Positions 1 to 8,847 of a DNA stretch of 51,242 nt are shown here, piece after piece. The DNA lies in the NCBI GenBank assembly GCA_026989505.1, contig JALSJF010000217.1, forward strand, positions 1-51,242, given 5' to 3'. Both the position numbers and the translations under genes were made by a program. Below the pieces are notes generated by a model. It ran no database searches, had not been told where the DNA came from, and worked only from the letters and a program-made list of their open reading frames with translations. This DNA comes from Cyclobacteriaceae bacterium. Lineage in GTDB: Bacteria > Bacteroidota > Bacteroidia > Cytophagales > Cyclobacteriaceae. Positions within the stretch are counted from its first letter, which is position 1, and each line of letters opens with the position of its first letter.

Positions 1-105
1 ATATCCGGGCTGGCCGGGCAAGAAATTGCCAAAGGCGACAAGGTGGTTTTTGAACTGGCAGAAGGGCCGAAAGGGTTTTATGCCATAAAGGTGAAAAAGG
101 TGTAA
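1..105 (+). CDS. Cold-shock domain protein, C-terminal fragment (cut by window edge)
   Basis: The first 34 codons in frame 1 end at TAA (103-105). The text EIAKGDKVVFELAEGPKGFYA matches the last strand region of CspA-type cold-shock proteins, where a 'GxxVxFE..EGPKG..A' pattern precedes the final beta strand. Such proteins are small cytosolic RNA chaperones with an OB fold. The RNP motifs that would prove it lie upstream of the window, so the assignment rests on this short tail only. Confidence 0.65.
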   Translation: MSGLAGQEIAKGDKVVFELAEGPKGFYAIKVKKV

Positions 106-167
106 CTATACCTGAACAATTACTGCTGTACCTCAACCCTTTAGTCAGCAGGATCGTCTGTATATTT

Positions 168-640
168 ATGCAAAAGCTGATAATAACAGCTCTCCTTGCT
201 ATACTGCTTATGAGCGCCATATTCCTTGTTTTTTGCGTTAGCCCGAAAAATTCACAAAAATCTTTCGGGCTATGGCCTTTGGCAACCGGCATAACCCGCC
301 CTTATGGCCCGTTCATGGCTCCCGGGTGATTGGTTGGCCTGGGAAAATCTTATGGCCCGGCTACCGGCAAAGCAGCAATAGCGAGATGCTGGGCCTGGCG
401 GCCGGATTGCAGGCCCGGGAAGAGAAGTTGCCGGTCGTAACTACCCCAATATTCTATTTACAGCGTAAGCAAGCTGTGCTGCTTCCGGCCGTATCGGTAG
501 ATTACTTTCGCCAACATAAACTACATGGAGTAAAATATAGTATTATTGCAGCCAGGAACCATTTTATCCCTGGTCAGGTCCGTACCTGGTTAACGATGCG
601 GTTTTGGGCAAGGTAAAAGACAACGAAACTTTTATAGTAT
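168..640 (+). pseudogene. Possible frameshifted remnant of a membrane protein gene
   Basis: No single frame is convincing, but four coding-looking pieces follow one another in different frames. Frame of 168 gives a signal/TM-like start (MQKLIITALLAILLMSAIFL). Frame of 304 gives ARSWLPGDWLAWENLMARL. The frame holding 387-570 gives EMLGLAAGLQAREEKLPVV and a further 40 residues. The frame of 574 gives GPYLVNDAVLGKVKDNETF. Together they could be a short membrane-anchored protein, perhaps the tail of a glycosyltransferase-like family, broken by three frameshifts. The 114-residue frame starting at 272 also exists as an open frame but its first 35 residues look non-coding. A hairpin (241-270) lies inside the first piece, which weakens the idea. 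Function is unknown. Confidence 0.3.
241..270. repeat. Hairpin, GCCCGAAA / TTTCGGGC
   Basis: An 8-bp perfect inverted repeat (241-248 with 263-270) encloses a 14-base loop. Its left part, CCCGAAAAATTCA, recurs exactly at 40602-40614 in another intergenic hairpin and resembles the CCCGG(A/T)TTATTCAC start of repeat family A. Confidence 0.55.
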
Positions 641-1256
641 GGCGGAGTTTGATGAAAAAGCAGCTACCTGGGATGATGACCCGGTACGGGTACAGCGGGC
701 CGCAGAGATTGCCGGTTTTTTGGCTAACAGAATCGACTTAACGAAAATCACCTCAGCTCTGGAATATGGTAGCGGTACCGGTTTGCTGAGTTTTGCCCTT
801 AAGGATAAGTTGAAAAATGTGGTGCTGATGGATGAATCGGCCGAAATGACCAAAGTAGCCCGGAACAAATGCAAAACGTTGCAAGTAGCCCATTTTAAGC
901 CTGTACAATATGACCTGAACAAGCAACCGCTACCGGCTGACCGGTATGGCCTGATTTATAGCCTGCTCACCCTGCACCATATAGCCGACACCGGGGCTAT
1001 TCTGGCCAAATTTTATCAATTGCTTAATCCGGGGGGCTATCTGGCGATTATTGATTTAGACCAAGAGGATGGCAGCTTTCATGAGGGTGCCTTTCATGGT
1101 CATCATGGCTTCGACCGGCAAGAGCTGGAAAACAAAATTATAGCAGCCGGGTTGCAACCGGTCAGTTATGCTATCTGCTATGAACTTACCAGGGAAACCG
1201 ATAGCGGATTGAAAAAATTTCCCCTCTTTTTGCAAATTGCGCAACGCCCGGCTTAG
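639..1256 (+). CDS. Class I SAM-dependent methyltransferase
   Basis: This 205-residue cytosolic protein has a Rossmann-type methyltransferase fold. Motif I is LEYGSGTGLLSF (residues 41-52), the acidic end of beta strand 2 is VVLMDES, and the post-I region contains LLTLHHIADT and LNPGGYLAIIDLD, typical of UbiE/COQ5-like small-molecule methyltransferases. The substrate cannot be read from the sequence. The start at 639 is the first ATG and gives the expected short N-terminal helix before motif I. It stands alone: the next gene begins 41 bases later with its own promoter. Confidence 0.85.
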   Translation: MAEFDEKAATWDDDPVRVQRAAEIAGFLANRIDLTKITSALEYGSGTGLLSFALKDKLKNVVLMDESAEMTKVARNKCKTLQVAHFKPVQYDLNKQPLPADRYGLIYSLLTLHHIADTGAILAKFYQLLNPGGYLAIIDLDQEDGSFHEGAFHGHHGFDRQELENKIIAAGLQPVSYAICYELTRETDSGLKKFPLFLQIAQRPA

Positions 1257-1262
1257 CCATAG

Positions 1263-1294
1263 TTGAACGAAATACAGAATATTCCATATTTTAG
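1263..1294 (+). promoter_or_regulatory. Promoter of the TonB-dependent receptor operon
   Basis: TTG at 1263-1265, a 21-base spacer, then TATTTTAG at 1287-1294. This is one mismatch from the Bacteroidota -7 box TAnnTTTG. The box ends three bases before the ATG at 1298, so the transcript may be leaderless. Confidence 0.45.
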
Positions 1295-1297
1295 GGT

Positions 1298-3670
1298 ATG
1301 CGTTTGCTGCTGCTTTTGCTGTTAATAGCCCCTGTGGGGGTATGTGCCCAATACTCCCTGAGTGGCAAGGTGGTGGAAGCCCGCACGGGAGAACCCCTGT
1401 CGTATGCCACTATCGTTATCAAAACACGTAAAACAGGCACTACTACTAATGTTGACGGCTTTTTTACCCTCTTTGGCATCCCAACGGATACTTCGATAAT
1501 TCAGTTTAGCTATATGGGCTATGCCTTAAAGGAATTTGCCTACAAGGATATTGCCGGTAGTAACCCGGTAATTCGTCTTAAGCCGCTTTCCATCTCGTTA
1601 TCCGAAGTGGTTGTCCAGGCCAATACCAATAATTATATCAATGTGCAGGAGGGGGTGAGCCGGGTACGCTTATCTACCCGGCAGATTGCAGCTTTGCCCA
1701 ATGTGGGCGAAGTGGATATTTTCCGCTCGCTGCAACTGTTGCCTGGCGTTAGTGGCACCAACGAAAGTTCGGCCGGGCTTTTTGTGCGGGGCGGCACCCC
1801 CGACCAGAACCTGGTACTGTTAGACGGGATGACTGTGTATAAAGTTGATCATTTTTTTGGTTTTTTCAGTGCTTTTAATGCCAATGCCATCAAAGATGTA
1901 CAATTGTATAAAGGGGGCTTTCCGGCAAAATATGGCGGGCGTACTTCCAGTGTGGTTGACCTGACGGGAAAAACGGGTAGCTTCGAAAAATTTGGCGGTA
2001 ATGTGGGTATTAACCTGTTGAGTGCCAATGCTATGCTGGAACTTCCCCTGGGGAGAAAGGTTTCAGTGCTGGTGGCCGGCCGCAGGTCCTACACCGATGT
2101 AATCCAAAGCGACCTCTATAAAAACCTGACCGGCAACCTCCTGGATAAGGACCAGCAGTTTCGTAACCTTAACTTTAATGAGATTGAGCCGGCCTTCTAT
2201 TTTTATGACTGGAATGCCAAACTATCCTTCCGGCCTTCTGACAAAGATATGCTCTCGGCAAGTGTGTATAATGGCCGTGATTTTCTTGACCAATCGCGGA
2301 ACTTGTTGCGGATAGTTAACTTCGGCTCCGGTATCCCTGTCAGGCACCTGACCATTGATGTGGCTGAAAAAACCGACTGGGGCAACCTGGGCGCTTCGTT
2401 AAAATGGTCGCGGCAATGGAACAGCAAATGGTACACTAACTTGCTGGTTGCGGGCTCAGAATACTTTAGTAATTATGATATCCGGGGCGTTTTCCGGCAA
2501 ACAATCCCTGCCCTCGATTCGCTGGAAAATGAAATAAAAGCCGGAGGCATTGAAGAAAACAAGGTTACGGATTATACCGTAACCTTCGATAATGAAATTC
2601 TTCTTTCCGCTAAGCATAAGCTTTCGGTGGGGGCTGCCTATACGCAAACAGCTATTGATTACCAGGCTGTCCGGGATGATAGCATCACTATCCTGCAAAC
2701 CGATCAGGAAGCCTACTATACTTCGGTTTACCTGGCCGACTCCTGGACCCCAACTACCAAATTTACCGTGGATGCCGGCCTCAGGGCCACCTACTATGAA
2801 ATGACGGATAATTTTTTCTTTGCCCCGCGCTTGAATATGACCTATCAGCTACAGGATAAAATAAAGCTAAAGGCCGCTTATGGTTTGCATTACCAGTTTG
2901 TCAACCGGGTAATCAATGAAAACCTTACCGAAGGCTCCCGTGATTTCTGGTTGCTGGCCGATGGCGGGCAGGTAGAAGTAAGCAGCGCCAGCCATTATGT
3001 ACTGGGTATTGCCTACGAAACCCACGGCTGGCTTTTTGATGTGGAAGGATACTGGAAGGAAATGCAGGGGCTGTCGGAGTTCTCTCTGCGCTTCCGGACC
3101 AACGAGGAATTTAATCCTGACGAACTGTTTTTTACCGGGGATGGTTCTGCCCAGGGGATTGAGTTTCTAATCCAAAAAAAAGCGGGCCAGTATTCGGGCT
3201 GGTTCTCTTATACCCTGGGGCAGGTGGTGCATACCTTTGCCGGTTTAAATGAGGGGCAGCCCTTTTATGCCCTGCATGACCAGCGGCATGAGATAAAACT
3301 GGTAAATAGTTATGATATTGGCGCCTGGTCAGTGGCAGCCAACTTTGTTTTTGGCTCAGGTAAACCTTTTTCTGAGCCGGAAGGTTTCTACACCATTGCA
3401 CAACTTAACGGAGACCCGCTGCAGTTTGTCAGTGTCGGCAGCAAAAACGCTTCCCGTTTGCCGGCCTACCACCGGTTAGACGTCTCGGCCCACCACCGGC
3501 TGGCCCTGGGCAAAACAGCAGAGCTTGATATTGGCCTATCCATATTCAACCTTTACGGACGGAGGAATACCTGGTATTATAAATATGATTTTCAACAAAC
3601 CCCTTATGTGAAAACCGAAGTTAATTACCTCGGAATTACCCCCAATATTTCACTAAATCTTAGTTTTTGA
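1298..3670 (+). CDS. TonB-dependent outer-membrane receptor with carboxypeptidase-like N-terminal domain
   Basis: The 790-residue protein starts with a signal peptide (MRLLLLLLLIAPVGVCAQ). A CarboxypepD_reg-like domain follows (about 20-105: SGKVVEARTGEPLSYATIV, GF.L..IP). Next comes the plug (about 120-235; LPNVGEVDIFRSLQLLPGV, FVRGGTPDQNLVLLDG). The rest forms a 22-strand-type barrel ending in aromatic F (NISLNLSF). It should import a large ligand across the outer membrane using TonB energy. It is not a classic SusC. The stop overlaps the start of the DUF4249 gene by one base (TGATG), so the two are translated together and probably work as receptor and surface lipoprotein. Substrate is unknown; no enzyme genes for glycans or peptides adjoin. 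Confidence 0.9.
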   Translation: MRLLLLLLLIAPVGVCAQYSLSGKVVEARTGEPLSYATIVIKTRKTGTTTNVDGFFTLFGIPTDTSIIQFSYMGYALKEFAYKDIAGSNPVIRLKPLSISLSEVVVQANTNNYINVQEGVSRVRLSTRQIAALPNVGEVDIFRSLQLLPGVSGTNESSAGLFVRGGTPDQNLVLLDGMTVYKVDHFFGFFSAFNANAIKDVQLYKGGFPAKYGGRTSSVVDLTGKTGSFEKFGGNVGINLLSANAMLELPLGRKVSVLVAGRRSYTDVIQSDLYKNLTGNLLDKDQQFRNLNFNEIEPAFYFYDWNAKLSFRPSDKDMLSASVYNGRDFLDQSRNLLRIVNFGSGIPVRHLTIDVAEKTDWGNLGASLKWSRQWNSKWYTNLLVAGSEYFSNYDIRGVFRQTIPALDSLENEIKAGGIEENKVTDYTVTFDNEILLSAKHKLSVGAAYTQTAIDYQAVRDDSITILQTDQEAYYTSVYLADSWTPTTKFTVDAGLRATYYEMTDNFFFAPRLNMTYQLQDKIKLKAAYGLHYQFVNRVINENLTEGSRDFWLLADGGQVEVSSASHYVLGIAYETHGWLFDVEGYWKEMQGLSEFSLRFRTNEEFNPDELFFTGDGSAQGIEFLIQKKAGQYSGWFSYTLGQVVHTFAGLNEGQPFYALHDQRHEIKLVNSYDIGAWSVAANFVFGSGKPFSEPEGFYTIAQLNGDPLQFVSVGSKNASRLPAYHRLDVSAHHRLALGKTAELDIGLSIFNLYGRRNTWYYKYDFQQTPYVKTEVNYLGITPNISLNLSF

Positions 3671-4494
3671 TGAGAAAACTTCTTTTTTTTCTGTCTCCCG
3701 CCATCCTCCTTGCCTGCGATAAGGTACCGGAGCCTGTTTTTGATAATTTTGTGGTTGAAGCCTACCTGTTTACCGGGGAGCCGGTGCGGGAGGTAACCAT
3801 TAAAACCCTGGTGCCGCTGAGCGACCCGGAAGGGGAGTCGGCAATTATTGATTATGCCACAGTTACCATTCGCCAGGAGGGGGTTGATTTTCCCCTAAGT
3901 TTTAATGCGGCCACCCGTAAATATGGGTACTCCGGCAGCGATCTGGAAATAAGGCCCATGGACGAACTGCACCTCAGGGTAGTGGTGCATGGGCGTATAG
4001 CCACCGCCACTACCAGGGTACCCACGCAGCCGGTTAATGTGCAGCAATCGAAAACCCAAATGGTAATCCCGGAAATAAAGAGCGGTGCCGATTTTATCAC
4101 CGGTGACCCCCTGGCCGATGCCGAACTTACCGTACATTGGTCGAATCCCGATAATGAATTACACTATACTGTCATCGAATTCAGGAGTAACGTCCTCGAC
4201 CCCATTTTACCCCCCGATGTACAGGAAGTGGTGGACAATATCCTGGAAGATTTTGCCATCGTTACCATGCCCAGCCGTGATACAGTGCTCACGGTTAACG
4301 GGGGCCTGTTGCCATCGTATGGCCCCTATGTGGTGAAGATTTATAAGGTAAACCAGGAATATGCCGATTTATATGAAAGCCTGGACCAGGATTCGCGCGA
4401 TTTGAATGAGCCGCCCAGTAATATTGTCAATGCCCGGGGAATATTTTCGGCTTTTGCTGCCGATAGTGTTACCTTTTCGGTGGTGTACCCGTAG
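3670..4494 (+). CDS. DUF4249 family outer-membrane lipoprotein
   Basis: This 274-residue protein has a lipoprotein signal, MRKLLFFLSPAILLAC, with the lipidated cysteine at residue 16. The body is beta-rich (VEAYLFTGEPVREVTIKTLV; VTIRQEGVDFPLSF), as in DUF4249 proteins, which are nearly always encoded next to a TonB-dependent receptor in Bacteroidota. The ATG at 3670 is chosen over an in-frame TTG three bases upstream because it overlaps the receptor stop in a TGATG junction. The likely role is a surface or periplasmic partner of the receptor. The next gene is convergent, with three bases between stops. Confidence 0.85.
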   Translation: MRKLLFFLSPAILLACDKVPEPVFDNFVVEAYLFTGEPVREVTIKTLVPLSDPEGESAIIDYATVTIRQEGVDFPLSFNAATRKYGYSGSDLEIRPMDELHLRVVVHGRIATATTRVPTQPVNVQQSKTQMVIPEIKSGADFITGDPLADAELTVHWSNPDNELHYTVIEFRSNVLDPILPPDVQEVVDNILEDFAIVTMPSRDTVLTVNGGLLPSYGPYVVKIYKVNQEYADLYESLDQDSRDLNEPPSNIVNARGIFSAFAADSVTFSVVYP

Positions 4495-4497
4495 TGG

Positions 4498-4869
4498 CTA
4501 CCGGCAACTTTCCTGATATTCAATCTGCCGTACATTGCCGGCTGTTTTGGCTTTGGCCAACATCTCCAGGGCCAGTTCCTGGTCCTGGAGCTTCTGTAGT
4601 GTTAGTTCGCCATTATAATCAGGGGCAATGTTGGCGGTTATCCAGCGGGCAGCCTTTGCGGCAAACCTGCGGTACTTGGCCGACTTCACACAACAAGTGA
4701 TGACCATTGGCTCGGCAGAAACCAGGCGTACCTCTTCACCGTTAATGGGCAGGGTTATATCTATCCAAACATACCAGGTATCCGGGTTGTCGGTGGTTGA
4801 CTGCCCCCTGGCCGGTAAAACTCCGGTAAGCAACCATAGGCCCAAAAGCAAAAGAAGTAGTTGTTTCAT
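4498..4869 (-). CDS. Small secreted protein of unknown function
   Basis: The 123-residue product has a clear Sec signal peptide (MKQLLLLLLGLWLLTGVLPARGQ). The mature part is about 100 residues, with a beta-rich start (WYVWIDITLPINGEEVRLVSAEPMV), a pair of adjacent cysteines (TCCVKS), and a helical lysine-rich tail ending ...EYQESCR. The three cysteines suggest one disulfide. No family is recognised. It is monocistronic and convergent with the DUF4249 gene. A near-consensus -7 box TATCTTTA lies about 17 bases before the ATG. Confidence 0.6.
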   Translation of the reverse strand: MKQLLLLLLGLWLLTGVLPARGQSTTDNPDTWYVWIDITLPINGEEVRLVSAEPMVITCCVKSAKYRRFAAKAARWITANIAPDYNGELTLQKLQDQELALEMLAKAKTAGNVRQIEYQESCR

Positions 4870-5242
4870 AACAGGAATTAAATGCTAAAGATAAACAATT
4901 ATCCGGAAAGCGGACAGGGGCTGCCTACCCATACTGCCGGTACCGGTTAAGTGTGTTTTTTGGGTAGTTAGTGATGGTTTTCCGGAGCCCTGCCATGGGT
5001 ACAAAGCGCCCGGGGCAATTACCCCCATCGGGCTGTCAGCAAAAGCTTACTGCGGCATTCGAAAATGAAGTGCATAAGTAAACCCTTGCGGGCAAAGCTA
5101 CTTCAACCCAGGCAGCTAAATTTGTTTTGCTGACCCTAAACCAGCCCTGCCATATAGTTGCCGGTAAATAATTTACCACAACCCTGTTTTAAATTAGCCC
5201 GGGATGTTGCATTTTTAACTATCCGCAACTAAACCCGAAACG
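4870..5242. other. Intergenic region between divergent genes
   Basis: These 373 bases contain no convincing gene. A weak stem CTACCC/GGGTAG spans about 4924-4966 and includes the palindrome CCGGTACCGG. The region must hold promoters for the small secreted protein (leftward) and for tryptophan dioxygenase (rightward), but no perfect -33/-7 pair is visible for the latter; TTG at 5207 with TAAACCCG 20 bases later is the nearest candidate. Confidence 0.4.
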
Positions 5243-6277
5243 ATGGCAAAGGAAATTTACTATGGCGATTACCTGCAGTTAGACAAAATTTTAACCGCCC
5301 AACAGCCCGAAAGTGCCTTGCATGGGGAGGAAGCCCATGATGAGATGTTGTTTATCATTGTGCACCAGGCCTATGAGTTGTGGTTCAAGCAAATGGCCCA
5401 TGAAATGCAGTCGGTTATCAATATCCTCAACCAGCCGCGGGTTGATGATAACTCGCCCGATATTTTCACTGTGGTCCACCGCCTTAAGCGCATTGCGGCT
5501 ATCTGGGAGTTAGCTATCCATCAGGTTGATGTGATTGAAACCATGACCCCGCTTGATTTTCTCGATTTTCGTGACCAGTTGCGGCCGGCCTCGGGGTTTC
5601 AAAGTTTTCAGTTTAAATCGCTGGAAGCCATGATGGGGCTTAAGTTCAGCGACCGCCATGGTAAGGATTTTTACCAACAACACCTGCGGCCTGAACATAT
5701 TGCCCTGATTGCCAAAATTGAGGCTCAGCCCTCGTTGATGGAATTATTAAACAAATGGCTGGAGCGGATGCCGTTTTTTAATGAAGAGTACTGGCCACAA
5801 ACCCATGAACGCCATTGGCAACAAATTACCGGTCACCCATTCTGGCAAGAGTATATTAAGGCCTACCGGGCCACCCTCAATGACCAGGATGATGCCGGGC
5901 TGAAAAGTTTTACGGCCTCCCTGCTTGCCGACCAGGCTGCGGGCCGGCTCACCACGCGGGCCAACCGGGCAGCCCTGTTTATCATGCTCTACCGTGATTT
6001 CCCCCTGCTGCAAATACCCTATCAGCTTCTCGATACGCTGATAGAAATTGACGACCTGATGGCCACCTGGCGTACCCGGCATATTTCTATGGTACGCAGG
6101 ATGATAGGCGCCCGTTCCGGCACCGGGGGCAGTGCCGGGGCTGAGTATTTACGTCAGTCAAGGGATAAACATTTGATTTTTAGTGAACTGGCCACCCTGA
6201 CGTCTTTCCTGATCCAACGGCACAAAGTACCGGTATTGCCCGACCGTTTACAACAAAAACTGGGGTTTAATGCCTGA
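5243..6277 (+). CDS. kynA: Tryptophan 2,3-dioxygenase
   Basis: The protein (344 residues) catalyses the first step of the kynurenine pathway: haem-dependent dioxygenation of L-tryptophan to N-formylkynurenine in the cytosol. Family landmarks are LHGEEAHDEMLFIIVHQAYE (27-46), with the conserved active-site histidine (His41) before AYELWFKQMAHEM, and WRTRHISMVRRMIGARSGTG, where His280 fits the axial haem ligand. GTGGSAGAEYL is the substrate-pocket loop. It is somewhat longer than the roughly 290-residue proteobacterial enzymes, owing to an insertion around residues 150-250. No other kynurenine genes adjoin, so the pathway must be completed elsewhere. The ATG at 5243 gives the expected YGDYLQLDKIL start. 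Confidence 0.95.
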   Translation: MAKEIYYGDYLQLDKILTAQQPESALHGEEAHDEMLFIIVHQAYELWFKQMAHEMQSVINILNQPRVDDNSPDIFTVVHRLKRIAAIWELAIHQVDVIETMTPLDFLDFRDQLRPASGFQSFQFKSLEAMMGLKFSDRHGKDFYQQHLRPEHIALIAKIEAQPSLMELLNKWLERMPFFNEEYWPQTHERHWQQITGHPFWQEYIKAYRATLNDQDDAGLKSFTASLLADQAAGRLTTRANRAALFIMLYRDFPLLQIPYQLLDTLIEIDDLMATWRTRHISMVRRMIGARSGTGGSAGAEYLRQSRDKHLIFSELATLTSFLIQRHKVPVLPDRLQQKLGFNA

Positions 6278-6357
6278 ATTTTCTTAGCTTAGTCTCCTGA
6301 TGCTGTTAAAGCCGGAATTCTCAAAGGGATTTCGTCATACGGGCATAAACCAGGAAA

Positions 6358-7395
6358 ATGAAACGTTTTTTAATTCTGTTGTTCTTAGCGGTAGCTTTTC
6401 TTACCTTGAAGTTATACTACAAGGCTGGTCAGTTTAAAAGCATCGTGAACCATTTTGCCGGTGAGGTAACCCGGGTTTATACTACTATGCCGGGGCCGGA
6501 AGATATGCAGGTGGATTTTGCCACCGGTAATTTATTTATTGCGGCCACCGACCGCAGGAAGCTGCTTTCCGGGGTGCAAGGCCACGAAGATGGTATTTAT
6601 CTGCTCAATTTAACTACCGGAGGGGACCCCCAGCGGTTGGCCCACAACTATCCGGACGCTTTTCATCCGCATGGGCTTTCACTTTTGCGCGAGGATAGCC
6701 TGCTCTATGTGTTTGTCGTCAACCATAACGACAGAGGTGATTTTGTGGAGGTCTTCCGCTTTACCGGCACCGCCCTGGAACACCGGCAGTCCTATTCAGC
6801 AGCCGCCATGTGCTGCCCAAACGATGTGCTGGCGGTAGCGGTGGATAAATTTTACGTTACCAATGACCACGGGGCAAAAAAAGGCGTGCTGCGCTTCATC
6901 GAAGACTATCTCAGGCTACCCCGTGCCAGCTTGTTGTATTATGATGGCGGGCAATTTGTTAAGGCGGGCGGGCCCTACTATTATGCCAACGGGGTTAATA
7001 AGTCGCCCGATGGCGGGCATTTATACCTTACTACAACCACCGGGGCTTCTATCCTGGTGTATGGCATAGCGGCAGATGGCTCTTTGCATAACGGGTATGA
7101 ACAGGACCTGGGCACCGGGGTGGACAACATTGATGTGGATGCGGAAGGCAACCTGTGGATTGCCGCCCATCCCCGGTTGCTTGACTTCTTAAACCATGCC
7201 CGGGACTCTACCCGCTATTCCCCTTCACAGGTGTTGAAGCTTACCCCGCGGCCGGGCCACGATTTTGCTGTTGAAGAAATATACCTGAATGACGGTAGTG
7301 AAGTGTCCGGCTCCAGTGTGGCGGTACATTATCATAACCAACTGTTTGTGGGCGTAGTTTTTGACCATAAACTACTGCGGGCAACGTTAAAATAA
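6358..7395 (+). CDS. Paraoxonase/arylesterase-like calcium-dependent lactonase, membrane-anchored
   Basis: This 345-residue six-bladed beta-propeller carries an N-terminal uncleaved-looking anchor (KRFLILLFLAVAFLTLKLYY), as mammalian PON1 does. All PON1 signature sites are present: GPEDMQ (Glu48-Asp49, calcium), HPHGLSL (His105, the catalytic dyad equivalent of His115), VVNHND (His123, equivalent of His134), CPNDVLAV (Asn155), YANGVNKSPDG (Asn211) and VDNIDVD (Asp256-Asn257). PON enzymes hydrolyse lactones and aryl esters. Length matches PON1 (about 355). The gene is followed after 31 bases by a secreted amidohydrolase and probably shares its transcript. The natural substrate is unknown; acyl-homoserine or lipid lactones are possible. 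Confidence 0.85.
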   Translation: MKRFLILLFLAVAFLTLKLYYKAGQFKSIVNHFAGEVTRVYTTMPGPEDMQVDFATGNLFIAATDRRKLLSGVQGHEDGIYLLNLTTGGDPQRLAHNYPDAFHPHGLSLLREDSLLYVFVVNHNDRGDFVEVFRFTGTALEHRQSYSAAAMCCPNDVLAVAVDKFYVTNDHGAKKGVLRFIEDYLRLPRASLLYYDGGQFVKAGGPYYYANGVNKSPDGGHLYLTTTTGASILVYGIAADGSLHNGYEQDLGTGVDNIDVDAEGNLWIAAHPRLLDFLNHARDSTRYSPSQVLKLTPRPGHDFAVEEIYLNDGSEVSGSSVAVHYHNQLFVGVVFDHKLLRATLK

Positions 7396-7426
7396 ACGGA
7401 ATATTGAAAATTTAATAAGTAATAAA

Positions 7427-8758
7427 ATGCGCAAGTTATTTTTTACCCTGATGATGAGTGCCGGGTTTTTCCTGGCTGGTGCCCAACATGTAAAAGCCCT
7501 GGTAGGGGGCACCTTAATTGATGGTTTTGGCGGTATGCCAATCCGTAATAGTGTAATAATTATTGAAGGGGAGAAGATCGTAGCAGTTGGCCGCCAGGGG
7601 TCGCTGGATATCCCCGCCAATGCCGAAATTATTTCTACCGAGGGCATGAGTGTGCTGCCCGGCTTGTGGGACATGCACGTGCACCTGATGATCAACGGCC
7701 ATAGCGATTATACCTATTGGGATAAAACCTACCCGCCCTTATTTGAAAAGGTTATTATGCCGGCTTCGGCCCATCAGTTGCTGATGGCCGGTGTCACCAG
7801 CGCCCGTGACCTGGGCGGGCCGCTCAAAGAGAGCCTGGCGGTACGCGATGCCATTAACCGTGGAGAGATCCCCGGGCCTACCATGTATATGTCGGGGCCG
7901 TTTATTCAGCATAAACCTTACCCCGGTACCGAGGCCTTTCGTTGGGGGGTAAATGGCGAAAAAGATGCCCGTGCCAAGGTGAAAAAGCTGGCCGATGCCG
8001 GGGTTGACTGTATTAAACTCATCGACCAGGACCAGATGACCATGGCCGAGGTGTATGCCGTAGTGGACGAAGCCCATAAACATAATTTAACGGTGGTGGC
8101 CCATAGCCATCGTCCCGAAGAAATCAGGCGCGGGTTAATGGCCGGTGTTGACTGCTTTGAGCATACGGGTTTATCTTCTGCACCCGAATACCCGGAGGAT
8201 GTGATGGCCATGATCAAAGAGCGTACCGCCCAGATGAACCTTGGCCCCCTTTACTGGACCCCCACCGTGGAGGGGCTGTACAATTATGAATACCTGCGCG
8301 ATAACCCCGAAGAACTGGATAACGATTCCTGGTACCTTGATTTACCCGATTCGATTATCAACGATATCAAGGCTTCCATCGCTTATCCCGGGCGCTTGCC
8401 TTACTTTCAGATCACCCCCACCCGCAGGCCAACCCTGGAGCGTAAAATCAACCAGATAAAAGAGGCCGGAGCGGTGTTGCTTATTGGTACCGACAGCGGT
8501 ATTCCCATGAAGTTTCACAGCCAGTCAACCTGGCACGAACTGGATGTGTGGGTAAATGATTTTGGCTTTGACCCCATGTATGCTATCAAGGCCGCTACCT
8601 ACTGGCCATCGGTAGTCATGGGCGTTGATAAAGAAGTGGGCACGGTGAGTGAAGGTAAATATGCCGATATTATTGCCGTTAAAGGCGATGTCTTACGGCA
8701 TATCGCTTTATTGCAGGATGTGGATATTATCATTAAACACGGCAAACGGTACAAGTAA
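7427..8758 (+). CDS. Secreted metal-dependent amidohydrolase (imidazolonepropionase/prolidase-like subgroup)
   Basis: The 443-residue protein has a signal peptide (MRKLFFTLMMSAGFFLAGAQ). The N-terminal beta sandwich (LVGGTLIDGFGGMPIRNSVI) leads to metal site HxH in DMHVHL (about residues 84-88). Further TIM-barrel ligands are visible: GVDCIKLI (bridging lysine candidate), VVAHSH and CFEHTG (histidines), and LIGTDSG (aspartate). The C-terminal strand pattern GTVSEGKYADIIAVKGD is typical of the superfamily. It hydrolyses an amide or ester bond in the periplasm; the substrate cannot be told. Co-transcription with the PON-like lactonase suggests joint turnover of one type of external compound. 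Confidence 0.85.
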   Translation: MRKLFFTLMMSAGFFLAGAQHVKALVGGTLIDGFGGMPIRNSVIIIEGEKIVAVGRQGSLDIPANAEIISTEGMSVLPGLWDMHVHLMINGHSDYTYWDKTYPPLFEKVIMPASAHQLLMAGVTSARDLGGPLKESLAVRDAINRGEIPGPTMYMSGPFIQHKPYPGTEAFRWGVNGEKDARAKVKKLADAGVDCIKLIDQDQMTMAEVYAVVDEAHKHNLTVVAHSHRPEEIRRGLMAGVDCFEHTGLSSAPEYPEDVMAMIKERTAQMNLGPLYWTPTVEGLYNYEYLRDNPEELDNDSWYLDLPDSIINDIKASIAYPGRLPYFQITPTRRPTLERKINQIKEAGAVLLIGTDSGIPMKFHSQSTWHELDVWVNDFGFDPMYAIKAATYWPSVVMGVDKEVGTVSEGKYADIIAVKGDVLRHIALLQDVDIIIKHGKRYK

Positions 8759-8795
8759 CCTTGCCTGGCCGCCCCGGGGCGTGGGATAGCCGGCC

Positions 8796-8826
8796 TTGCT
8801 ATGGGCATGATTTAGCCGTAAGTTTG
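8796..8826 (+). promoter_or_regulatory. Promoter, TTG-N20-TAAGTTTG
   Basis: TTG at 8796-8798 and a perfect Bacteroidota -7 box TAAGTTTG at 8819-8826 are separated by 20 bases. Transcription should start near 8830, 18 bases before the ATG at 8848. The site also supports 8848 rather than the in-frame TTG at 8761 as the start of the gene. Confidence 0.65.
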
Positions 8827-8847
8827 CCGCTATCACCTGACCAGCAA

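Noticed and set aside
272-616. Intact 114-residue gene
   Set aside because: Its first third looks out of frame (basic, Trp/Pro-rich) and neighbouring frames carry better protein-like text, so a broken gene is the better description.
3667-3669. TTG as start of the DUF4249 protein
   Set aside because: The ATG one codon later forms the TGATG junction with the receptor stop.
8761-8847. Longer start for the second methyltransferase
   Set aside because: The extra 29 residues begin with TTG, lie across the promoter and do not resemble the family.
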